From contig CAZIGK010000006.1 in assembly GCA_964538615.1 (NCBI GenBank), positions 1-64,000 of the forward strand: 64,000 nucleotides of DNA. The letters are read 5' to 3'. A model generated the notes under the pieces. That model made no database searches. It saw nothing but the letters and a program-made list of their open reading frames with translations, and was not told the DNA's origin. Position numbers and translations under genes: made by a program. The DNA is from CAZIGK01 sp964538615 (GTDB taxonomy: Bacteria; Pseudomonadota; Alphaproteobacteria; Rickettsiales; RI-342). Shown here one piece after another: positions 17,278 through 25,336 of this stretch (position 1 is its first letter; the number at the start of each line of letters is the position of its first letter).

Positions 17278-18717
17278 ATGACCCGTTCTCTTTTCCGTGC
17301 ATACTCCCTTGGCACCTGCCTTACCCTTACTTTGCTGGCGTTGTCCACCACGGGTGCGCGTGCCGCCACCAGCATGCAGGCTCCCCTGCCGGACGTGGAA
17401 ATGCACCTGGATGTGCTGGATCGTTATCGCACGCCGGAAAGTGAACCGGTCCCCTATCCGGATAGCTACCGCTACCAGCCTCGCCCAAATGTTTGGCAAG
17501 CCCCATCGTTTCAGGTAGAAGAGCCAACCCAACATCAGGGCGGCCCTATCATCATCAAACGTCGCCCCAGTGCAAACCCAACCCCTGCGGCCACTCCTAA
17601 AGCATCCCCAACGGTTGCACCTTCCTATGCGCCTGCGGTACCCACAAAAACCGCCCCCACCAAACCACTGCCTGCTAAAGCGGCCAGCAAACCCAATCCG
17701 GCAGCCAGCCGTCCGGCGGCACCGCCGCCCCCTCCACCCGCTACAAGCGTCAAAACCACCCCACCGCCAGCCGCCCAATCAACGGAGCTACCACCGCTAC
17801 CACCCAGCGCCCCCGTGACCGTTGATTTACCCGCCGCTCCCCCAATGCCTCCCGCAGGCAGCACTGACAGCCATCGTCTTCCGCCGCTCCCACCGTCCGG
17901 CAATCATTCTGGCAAAGAGCTTCCGGCACTCCCTCCCAAGCCCTCTGATGCTTCTGCCGCTCCCGTGGTGGTACCGGTTCCGGGCAATGCGCCTGCTGCT
18001 GCCCCCACACCAACTCCTGCCCCCACACCTGCTCCCGCCCCCACACCTGCTCCTGCTGCGGATCCTGCTCCTGCTCCTGCTGCGGCTCCTGCTCCTGCTG
18101 CGGCTCCTGCACCAGCAGCACCCAGCAGCAAGACCCTATCCATGCCCACCCTGCCGGATGAGCCCGCAGGCACCGGAGAGCCTGACCTCCCCCCACCCGC
18201 CGTCCCCGCACGTGATGGCAAAGTCATGCCTACCCTCCCCCCACCTGCGGATGGTGAAGAACTACCAGAGCTACCCCCCCTACCGGGCAAGGGTGAACCT
18301 TTGGCCCTACCCGCCCCTCCCTCTGCGGCACCCGGTGAGTTAGGCAATATCACGCCACCCGAGTTGCAAACCAAACCCATGATCGTGGCGGATTCCCCCC
18401 CAACGCCAACCCGCCTGCCCCGGCTGGAAATTGGCTTCACTAAATCAGAGACTGCTGTCCCCCTGAGTGAAGAAAAAGTCCTCAATGGTGCCGCCGCGAC
18501 CTATAAAAAAGTCTTCGCCAAAAACATGACACTGGTTGGCTATGCCACCAGCCCGAAAGATCAATCCAGCGAGGCCCTAACCGTTGCCCAAAGCCGCGCC
18601 AGCGCGGTGAAAGATTATCTGGTGAAACAAGGCATTGCCGCCAACGACATCACGGTGGAAAGCAAAACCCTCCCCAGTGGCACCCCGCAGGCGGATAAAG
18701 TCGAAATCTTTTTCTAG
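17278..18717 (+). CDS. Exported Pro-rich protein with C-terminal OmpA-like domain
   Basis: A 479-residue envelope protein. A signal peptide ends near residue 29 (ARA-ATS). Residues 100-370 are a long low-complexity linker rich in Pro, Ala and Thr, including PAPTPAP and APAAAPAP tandem repeats and recurrent LP(P/A)LPP pieces. The last 100 residues form an OmpA/Pal-like fold: PRLEIGFTKSETAVPLSEEK, then LVGYATSPKDQSSEALTVAQ, SRASAVKDYLVKQGI and VEIFF. The Arg of the peptidoglycan contact is kept (SRASAV), but the usual TD/Asp position is Ser or Thr, so binding to diaminopimelate may be altered. Probably links the envelope to murein. Function otherwise unknown. Confidence 0.8.
   Translation: MTRSLFRAYSLGTCLTLTLLALSTTGARAATSMQAPLPDVEMHLDVLDRYRTPESEPVPYPDSYRYQPRPNVWQAPSFQVEEPTQHQGGPIIIKRRPSANPTPAATPKASPTVAPSYAPAVPTKTAPTKPLPAKAASKPNPAASRPAAPPPPPPATSVKTTPPPAAQSTELPPLPPSAPVTVDLPAAPPMPPAGSTDSHRLPPLPPSGNHSGKELPALPPKPSDASAAPVVVPVPGNAPAAAPTPTPAPTPAPAPTPAPAADPAPAPAAAPAPAAAPAPAAPSSKTLSMPTLPDEPAGTGEPDLPPPAVPARDGKVMPTLPPPADGEELPELPPLPGKGEPLALPAPPSAAPGELGNITPPELQTKPMIVADSPPTPTRLPRLEIGFTKSETAVPLSEEKVLNGAAATYKKVFAKNMTLVGYATSPKDQSSEALTVAQSRASAVKDYLVKQGIAANDITVESKTLPSGTPQADKVEIFF
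18001..18120 (+). repeat. Tandem Pro-Ala coding repeat
   Basis: Inside the OmpA-like gene: CCCACACCTGCTCC-type units followed by two exact 18-base units GCTCCTGCTCCTGCTGCG near 18067-18102 encode PAPTPAP and APAPAA. Such tracts vary in length by slippage; multiples of three keep the frame. Confidence 0.8.
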
Positions 18718-19077
18718 TTCTTATCTACAGTTTGAGTGATCATTGAGCGAAAATGGCTTTTTTGCAAGCAGCGGAGAGAGTGTACATCGTGATACATGAC
18801 AGGTGCAGCGCAGTAAACCTGCCCTTCGCAGCACATCATCATCAAATGTGACGACACGATCTGAATAAACTACACCTGTCTGCACCATCGCCCATGGCAT
18901 CGCACCTCCCTCTCTTACCGAATGAAACGGCCTGAGAAAAGCGTGCTGATTTTCTGCATTTACGCATCCCGTCAGGATTGGTATCCTCCACCGCAATTTC
19001 CACTGTTTATCGCTGATTCTATGGACAGAACGCATAGTATCCGCGCTAAATAACCATAGCGCGGCAGGTAAGGCAAC
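18718..19077. other. Gap without recognisable gene
   Basis: These 360 bases separate the OmpA-like gene from the HD-phosphatase fusion. A minus-strand open frame of 125 codons crosses it but has no ribosome site, no homologue I recognise and an implausible composition. Presumably promoter and leader for the downstream gene; TAAGG precedes its ATG. I see nothing else. Confidence 0.5.
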
Positions 19078-21396
19078 ATGGCGGCACACACCATCCACTC
19101 ATCCTCCCCTTACAGTTTCGCTCCAGCATTCGCATCACCGGAAGGACAGGCATTGCTTTCGCAACTAGCGGCCTATGGCCTGTCTCCCGCCCCCTATCCC
19201 ATGCTATCGCCAGCCCCCCTCGCTTCGGATAGCCTGACCCGCGCCAAAGAACTGGCTGATGTGCAAATGGCCTACATGCGCCGCTTCACACCGTGGAAAG
19301 CACAGCATGTCGAAGAAGTGGCCGCCATGTATGTCCACCGCATGCACGCACTCGCTCTGGCGCAAGGCATTCCCGTGGGCGCAGAAGACCAGGAACGCTG
19401 GCACTATACAGGACTACTGCATGATATTGGCCAAACGGTGAATGGACTGCGCGCCCATCTGGAAGATGCCCCCGTCTTCGTGGAACTGAAACGCCAATGG
19501 CGGGCGTTGCTGGAACCCCATGCACGCTGGCAAAAACTGCTTGTACCTGAACTCAACCGCCCTTACCTCTCACTGGAAGAGGCCATTGAAGATGCCAGCC
19601 TGCGTTACATCACAGGCATGTATTTCCTGCCGGATGAGCTGAATACATTACTCAACAGCAGGCCGGACATCAAAGAGAAGATGTATGACATGCGCCGACA
19701 TTGGGATGCCGATCACGTATTCTCGCTCATCCAGCTCCATGAATCCACGCTGTTGGATGATCTGCTCATCACCCCTTCTCTGCATCATGTCAGCTTTGGT
19801 GATGGCTCAACCACCATGGCCAGCGCCTATCCGTTTCAGGCAGAAACCGTAACCCGCCAGACTATTTCCTACAGCCAGTGGCTCTTCAGCCTGTTGGATC
19901 GCCTGCAAGCCGCCAGCATGAACCAGCAAAGCCTCACCAGCATGCTGGTCAATTACAGTGTCGGTTTTGACCACCCGTATTTTGGCGTCCACCCTTCTCT
20001 GCTACGGGAATCATTAGAACAAGGCTGGTTGTTGACTCTGGCCGAGCACTATTTCAGCCCACGCCTGGGTTCCAACCTACAGCCAGAGCTAACAGAACCC
20101 ATGGGTTGGTTGCTCCACATGTTGGATATCCCTCCCGGCGTCAATGATGCTCATGCTTGGGTCATTTCGCAGGAAGCACAAAATCTTCCCCTCAAACCCC
20201 AACCGGAATCCGGGCTGGATATAGAGCATTACCGCCGTGGTCAGGCTATTCTGGCACAACGTAGCTGGAGTAATCAACCCTTCTGCCCTCATTGGCAAGC
20301 CTTCTGGGAAGCGGTCTCCAATAATATCCCTCTACAGGATTATGTGATTGCGCGCGCCCACAAAGCAGAGCAGCGCAGCCATCGGGAAGGCCGCACGCCC
20401 TTAGGGGGAGATGCTGAACTCACCCGCCTGCGCCAGCTCTCCCCTGCGGAACCCATGCTCCACTCCGATACTGTGCTTGCCCAATCTATCCGGCGGGAAA
20501 ACGCACGTATCCACCACCAGCAACCTCCTCGCCCAGACTGGCAGGAGATTCCGGTGACCGAGCTACTCACCATGGCGCGCGAAGCAGGCAAGCAAATGCT
20601 GGATACCTCCATCCCACTGCAAACCGAAACCAAGCCCGATCAATCCATTGTCACCAACGTGGATAAAGCCCTAAACCATTGGTGCATCCAGCAACTTCAA
20701 CACCTCACCCCACATATCCCTGTCATTGCGGAAGAAAGCCTGCCGGAAACAAACCGCGCCATTGCCGCCCAACACGCCACCTTCTGGGTGATAGACCCGG
20801 TTGATGGCACTAGCCAATATCATCGCTGGCGACAAGGGGATCTCAGCGCGGATGGCTTCAGCATCAATATTGCCTTGGTCAGCCACGGAGAGCCCGTGTT
20901 TGGGGTGACCTATTTTCCTGCCAAAGGCCTGCTTTATTATAATGATGCAGAAGGGGCATGGAAACAACAGGACGGACAACCCGCCAATCCTCTCGCTCCC
21001 TCCCCTCTGCGCTACATGGAAACCGTGCAAACCTCTGCCCACCCACAGGAAATTGCCAACCTGCTGCTGGATATGCCCACCTCCCGCCATAGCCAGAACC
21101 AGCCCATGACCGCCCAGCTTCGTAGTCTGGAAGCCGCAGCCGGCAATCATCATGTCGGTTACGGTTCGGCAGGTTTCAAATGGTGGGATACTGCCTCGGT
21201 ACATGCCGTCCTCAAAGCGGTGGGCGGCACCATGATTACCCCCCATAATGGGGAAGAACTGCGCTACCCGCAAGGCGGTGACCCCAACGCCGGACAACCC
21301 CCGCACGTCAGTGGTCTGGAAGCCACGTTGCGCCAGCTTGGGCTAACCGGTCTGCTGCATCGCGCAGCGCCATCCGCCGCACAGCTACGCAGCTAG
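19078..21396 (+). CDS. HD-domain protein fused to a CysQ/IMPase-type phosphatase
   Basis: A 772-residue two-enzyme protein. The N-terminal half has an HD-type metal centre: His77 (QHVEEV) and the doublet His115-Asp116 in LLHDIGQ, followed by long helical sequence to about residue 480. Residues 490-760 are an IMPase-superfamily phosphatase with all metal motifs: TNVDKA, IAEES (Glu552-Glu553), IDPVDGTSQY (573-581) and WWDTASVHAVLKAVGG (702-717). The arrangement is closest to CysQ, which hydrolyses 3'-phosphoadenosine 5'-phosphate. HD enzymes often cleave nucleotides or (p)ppGpp, so joint nucleotide turnover is a reasonable inference. The ATG has TAAGG upstream. I know of no standard family with this architecture. 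Confidence 0.88.
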   Translation: MAAHTIHSSSPYSFAPAFASPEGQALLSQLAAYGLSPAPYPMLSPAPLASDSLTRAKELADVQMAYMRRFTPWKAQHVEEVAAMYVHRMHALALAQGIPVGAEDQERWHYTGLLHDIGQTVNGLRAHLEDAPVFVELKRQWRALLEPHARWQKLLVPELNRPYLSLEEAIEDASLRYITGMYFLPDELNTLLNSRPDIKEKMYDMRRHWDADHVFSLIQLHESTLLDDLLITPSLHHVSFGDGSTTMASAYPFQAETVTRQTISYSQWLFSLLDRLQAASMNQQSLTSMLVNYSVGFDHPYFGVHPSLLRESLEQGWLLTLAEHYFSPRLGSNLQPELTEPMGWLLHMLDIPPGVNDAHAWVISQEAQNLPLKPQPESGLDIEHYRRGQAILAQRSWSNQPFCPHWQAFWEAVSNNIPLQDYVIARAHKAEQRSHREGRTPLGGDAELTRLRQLSPAEPMLHSDTVLAQSIRRENARIHHQQPPRPDWQEIPVTELLTMAREAGKQMLDTSIPLQTETKPDQSIVTNVDKALNHWCIQQLQHLTPHIPVIAEESLPETNRAIAAQHATFWVIDPVDGTSQYHRWRQGDLSADGFSINIALVSHGEPVFGVTYFPAKGLLYYNDAEGAWKQQDGQPANPLAPSPLRYMETVQTSAHPQEIANLLLDMPTSRHSQNQPMTAQLRSLEAAAGNHHVGYGSAGFKWWDTASVHAVLKAVGGTMITPHNGEELRYPQGGDPNAGQPPHVSGLEATLRQLGLTGLLHRAAPSAAQLRS

Positions 21397-21406
21397 CTGC
21401 GTAGCT
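21383..21406. terminator. 24-base perfect palindrome between convergent genes
   Basis: AGCTACGCAGCT followed by AGCTGCGTAGCT is perfectly self-complementary. It spans the end of the HD-CysQ gene and lies 18 bases from the end of glyA on the other strand, so it may end transcripts from both sides, although no T-run is present. Confidence 0.5.
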
Positions 21407-21423
21407 TCCGCAAAACATCCAAC

Positions 21424-22719
21424 TTATCCGTAAATCGGAAAAGCCTTGCACAGCTTTTCCACTTCCGCCCGCACCCGCGCTTCAACGGCGGCATCGCCTG
21501 CTTCGTTCGCTGCCAGTGCATCCAGCACATCCGCAATCAGGTGCGCAATTTTCGTAAACTCTGTCACACCAAAACCACGGGTCGTTCCGGCAGGGGTTCC
21601 TAACCGAATACCAGAAGATACCGCTGGCGGTGCCGGATCAAAAGGAATCGCATTCTTGTTACAGGTCAGCCCCGCACGCTCCAGACCATGCTCTGCGGCT
21701 TTACCACTCACCCCTTTGCTACGCAAATCCACCAACACCATGTGGCAATCCGTTCCGCCGGAGACAATACCCACTCCGCGCTCCTGCAAGGTGGCGCTCA
21801 GGGCGCGGGCATTATCCAGCACCGCCTGTGCGTAGGCTTTAAAACCGGGTTGCAGCGCCTCACCAAATGCCACGGCTTTTGCCGCAATCACATGCATCAA
21901 AGGCCCACCCTGTAGTCCGGGAAACACCGCAGAATTCAACTTTTTCGCATAGTCTTCCCGGTCGGTCAGAATCAACCCACCCCGCGGCCCGCGCAGGGTT
22001 TTATGCGTGGTGGTCGTCACCACATCCGCATAGGGTAGCGGGGTCGGGTAAATGCCTGCTGCCACCAATCCGGCATAATGTGCCATATCCACCCACAAAA
22101 TCGCGCCCACCTTGTCCGCAATCTCACGGAACCGGGCAAAGTCAATCACCCGTGAATAGGCGGAAGCCCCGGCAATAATCATGGTGGGTTTATGTTCTAC
22201 TGCCAGCTTTTCCACTGCATCATAATCAATCAGCCCATCGGCTTCACGTACGCCATATTGCACAATGTTATACCATTTGCCGGAAAGGGTCGGCTTGGCA
22301 CCATGGGTCAGGTGTCCACCCGCTGCCAGAGACATCCCCAACACTGTATCTCCCGGTTTGGTAAAGGCCAGATACACGGCCTGGTTCGCCTGCGCACCGG
22401 AATGCGGCTGTACGTTGGCATAACAGCAGTTAAACAGCTTTTTAGCACGCTCTATCGCCAGCACTTCGGCCTTGTCCACTTCTTCGCACCCACCATAGTA
22501 ACGGGCATGCGGGTAGCCTTCCGCGTATTTATTGGTCAGCACGGAACCCTGCGCTTCCAGCACGGCGCGGCTGACAATATTTTCGGAGGCAATCAGCTCA
22601 ATCTGGCTCTGTTGCCGATGCAGCTCACCTTTCAGGGCAGCGGCCAATTCCGGGTCAGCCTGTTGAACAGACTGGTTAAAAAATCCATGGGGGGCAAAGG
22701 CGTGGGCAGTCGCGGTCAT
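21424..22719 (-). CDS. glyA: Serine hydroxymethyltransferase
   Basis: PLP enzyme converting serine and tetrahydrofolate to glycine and methylene-THF. The 431-residue length is normal. Motifs include LIASENIVS, NKYAEGYPHARYYGGCE, the PLP-binding lysine in TTTTHKTLRGPRGG, and a C-terminal GTPAGTTRGF. AAGGAGA-like sequence precedes the ATG (GGAGACAATACC upstream on the minus strand). It lies 32 bases downstream of rpiB in the same direction, a gene order common in alphaproteobacteria. Confidence 0.97.
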   Translation of the reverse strand: MTATAHAFAPHGFFNQSVQQADPELAAALKGELHRQQSQIELIASENIVSRAVLEAQGSVLTNKYAEGYPHARYYGGCEEVDKAEVLAIERAKKLFNCCYANVQPHSGAQANQAVYLAFTKPGDTVLGMSLAAGGHLTHGAKPTLSGKWYNIVQYGVREADGLIDYDAVEKLAVEHKPTMIIAGASAYSRVIDFARFREIADKVGAILWVDMAHYAGLVAAGIYPTPLPYADVVTTTTHKTLRGPRGGLILTDREDYAKKLNSAVFPGLQGGPLMHVIAAKAVAFGEALQPGFKAYAQAVLDNARALSATLQERGVGIVSGGTDCHMVLVDLRSKGVSGKAAEHGLERAGLTCNKNAIPFDPAPPAVSSGIRLGTPAGTTRGFGVTEFTKIAHLIADVLDALAANEAGDAAVEARVRAEVEKLCKAFPIYG

Positions 22720-22751
22720 GGTATTGTCTCCTTACATATCCGCTAAATCAT

Positions 22752-23213
22752 TCAAAGTTTTTCAATTTTTGCAAGTCGCGCTTCGTGCCGTCCGCCGTCA
22801 AATGGGGTCGCCAGAAACGCATCCACGCAGGCAATATGCGTGGTGAGATCTTCCCGTCTGGCAGCCAGACATAATACATTCGCATGGTTATGCTGACGAG
22901 TGAGAGCCGCGGTTGCAGCATCATGCACCAGTGCCGCCCGAATCCCTGCATGGCGGTTCGCTGCGATACTCATACCAATACCCGATCCACACAGCAATAT
23001 CCCTGCTGCATTGGGGGTCGCCAGAACCTTCACACTCACCGCATGGGCATAATCCGGGTAATCCACGCTTTGTGTATCCGCTGGTCCCAAATCCTGTACA
23101 TTGATACCATGGCGTAGCAGATGATGCACCAGCTCAGCCTTACGCTCCACACCCGCATGATCACTGGCAATAAAAACCGTGGCAAAAACAGGGCTGGCGG
23201 CGGCATTTTCCAT
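22752..23213 (-). CDS. rpiB: Ribose 5-phosphate isomerase B
   Basis: Interconverts ribose 5-phosphate and ribulose 5-phosphate. The catalytic Cys is in GILLCGSGIGMSIAANR; SDHAG near the start and DYPDYAH complete the RpiB pattern. I choose the ATG at 23213 (153 residues) because AAGG lies nine bases upstream; an ATG at 23231 would add six residues. First gene of an rpiB-glyA pair. Divergent from the asparaginase-like gene with about 200 bases between. Confidence 0.93.
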   Translation of the reverse strand: MENAAASPVFATVFIASDHAGVERKAELVHHLLRHGINVQDLGPADTQSVDYPDYAHAVSVKVLATPNAAGILLCGSGIGMSIAANRHAGIRAALVHDAATAALTRQHNHANVLCLAARREDLTTHIACVDAFLATPFDGGRHEARLAKIEKL

Positions 23214-23409
23214 GCGGAACATCCTTATCATCGGTCAGGTTTTCCATCGTTACCTGAATCTGCCTCCAGAAACAAGAAAAGATGCGGTTTATCCCCCTTC
23301 CCGTCGTCCTCTCCCACCAGAATCATCCCACCATTTGAAAAATGGCTTAAGCCTGAGCCATCACTTCCGATATGCTACGGATAAGGTTCACATCACAGGT
23401 ACTACACGC

Positions 23410-25329
23410 ATGTCCTCTTCTTCTGCTTCACATCCCGCTCCTATCCGTGTCCTGTTGTTAGGCGGCACCTTTCTCATGGGAGCACTAGAAGACGGGCTCT
23501 ATTACCCCATCTTCACCCTGCATGATATACTGCTGGCAGATGCCGCGTTGCATCACTTTGCCCATTGGCGTGCCCACCCTAACGACCCATCCATCATTGC
23601 ACACATAGAGCAACGCTACGCCGACATGACCGGACAACCCATCGCAAACCCCATGCCGCCACAGCTTGACGAAACCAAACTGGCCGCGCTGGAAGCATGG
23701 ATTTTGGGAGAAGGAGACAGCACCCACCACATTCCGCCCGGCCTGCTACGGCAAACGTTCACGCGGGAATGGCACCGCACGGCGAAAGGCGAACATCTGC
23801 AAGCCAAACATTTCGGTCACTATCTCCTGCAAGCCGATCGCTATGCCGTGGCGCATCTGTTGGGCATCACACCCACGCCTGCCCTCCCTGCCCGTTGGGG
23901 TGGCCATGCCTATGGTCAACAGGCCTTGGAACAAGCGGTTGCCAATCTGCAACGCCAGCAATTACAGGCATACCCTATTCTGCCGGATGTACTCTACCCC
24001 CTCGGTGAGCTGGTAGACAGCCTGAACCTGACCGATTCTCCAACACCTCCCGCCACCAGTCCCGATTCCACTGATGCGTCCAACACCCACACCATACGCG
24101 CCCTCATCGCAGCGGTACGTGCCTGCCTGCAACGCGGGGAATATCCACTGGTGATTGGTGGAACCGATACTCTGGAATGGTACGCCAGTGCCGTGGCATT
24201 AGCACTGGGTGAGGCATGGCAACAGGCGGGAATGCTCTTTGTCTCCGCCATGCAGGGTTTCGGCCAGAATCCTCAGCATGTAGCAGGTCTATGGCGCGCC
24301 GCAATGCAGGTGCACCAACATCACCCTACCGGTTGCCATGTTCTGGTAGCGGAGGATGCCTCTGTCCAACGCTGGCACCTGCTGGATGCCGCGCAGCCTT
24401 TCACCAAAATATCCGCCGCCGCAGAATGCTGGCAAGCCTTCCGTCAGGCGGAAAAATCGCCTCTCCACCCGCGCCCATTACCTCACATCGCCACCGTGGA
24501 ATCCCTTCCCTGGCGCCGTATTTTCCCTCCCCTGCATGCCGATACCCCGGTGCGGCATGTCATCGGCTGGCTGCAAAGCCTGACCCATCGGCACCTACTC
24601 ACCCGGCATAACACGCCGGATACATGGCACGGCCTGTTGCTGGCAGGCATCCCGCGGGAGGCTCTGTCCCACAGCGGCATGGCAGATGCCCTGACCCATG
24701 CGTTAGCGCAAGCAGTACAGGCGGGTTTGCAGGTCAGTCTGTACAATCCCTATCAAGGGCAAGCGCCTTTATGGTCATCTCCCCTGCAACCGGCTCTCTC
24801 CCCAAAGGATGCCGCACACTGGCGGAAGATCTGCCAACGCATCGGCGCCCAGTGGCTGGAAGAAGAAACACTTGCCCACGCCTACTGGCGTTGCTGCTGG
24901 ACGGAAACCTCTCCCTCCCCCCCATGTTCAGGGGCGCATACGCCGGGTCAGGCACCATCCTTTCCCGTCGCGTGGGAGCGGTTGGCACTCTATTCCGTAC
25001 CGCTCATACCGGTCATGCAACAGGCCATAGACTGGCTGCTGCGGGACGTGCATCTGAAACAACTGGTAGTAGTTGCGCCACCCAGCGGTGTCCTGCCAGA
25101 AGTGCTGGCATACCGCCTGCAACAGCACTGGCGGGACTGGCACCCCCCCAGAGGCAGCCTGCAAGTCACCACGGCCCATGCCGGGCTACAGCAGACCGCT
25201 CAACACCCGCATCTGGAAACCACCCACTGGCACACGGGTGCGGTTTATGCCCCCGTGCGCGTCTGGCGACAATCGCTCTACGCCTGCTCACGGGGGGATA
25301 GCTCTGTCCAACAACTCGTCTCGGAATAA
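23410..25329 (+). CDS. Large divergent asparaginase-like protein
   Basis: A 639-residue protein that I place, tentatively, in the type I/II L-asparaginase superfamily. The N-terminal LLLGGTFLMG (residues 15-24) resembles the nucleophile loop GGTIxM, and VIGGTDTLEWYASAVALAL (248 onward) resembles the second catalytic motif HGTDTxExTA, followed by FVSAMQG in place of TGAMR. Near the end, GLLLAGIPREALSH and VVVAPPSGVLPEVL look like the C-terminal domain strand VxxGxGNGNVP. The distance between the two catalytic loops, about 230 residues, is far longer than the usual 75-85, so there is a large insertion. The His of HGTDT is Gly here. Start chosen at ATG 23410; upstream codons overlap rpiB antisense. 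Confidence 0.72.
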   Translation: MSSSSASHPAPIRVLLLGGTFLMGALEDGLYYPIFTLHDILLADAALHHFAHWRAHPNDPSIIAHIEQRYADMTGQPIANPMPPQLDETKLAALEAWILGEGDSTHHIPPGLLRQTFTREWHRTAKGEHLQAKHFGHYLLQADRYAVAHLLGITPTPALPARWGGHAYGQQALEQAVANLQRQQLQAYPILPDVLYPLGELVDSLNLTDSPTPPATSPDSTDASNTHTIRALIAAVRACLQRGEYPLVIGGTDTLEWYASAVALALGEAWQQAGMLFVSAMQGFGQNPQHVAGLWRAAMQVHQHHPTGCHVLVAEDASVQRWHLLDAAQPFTKISAAAECWQAFRQAEKSPLHPRPLPHIATVESLPWRRIFPPLHADTPVRHVIGWLQSLTHRHLLTRHNTPDTWHGLLLAGIPREALSHSGMADALTHALAQAVQAGLQVSLYNPYQGQAPLWSSPLQPALSPKDAAHWRKICQRIGAQWLEEETLAHAYWRCCWTETSPSPPCSGAHTPGQAPSFPVAWERLALYSVPLIPVMQQAIDWLLRDVHLKQLVVVAPPSGVLPEVLAYRLQQHWRDWHPPRGSLQVTTAHAGLQQTAQHPHLETTHWHTGAVYAPVRVWRQSLYACSRGDSSVQQLVSE

Positions 25330-25336
25330 TAGTCTC

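Noticed and set aside
18001..18120. Short tandem repeats that could suggest a CRISPR array
   Set aside because: They are in-frame Pro-Ala codons inside a gene, without unique spacers.
18721..19098. Minus-strand frame of 125 codons in the gap before the HD-CysQ gene
   Set aside because: No ribosome site, improbable composition, overlaps the start of a certain gene.
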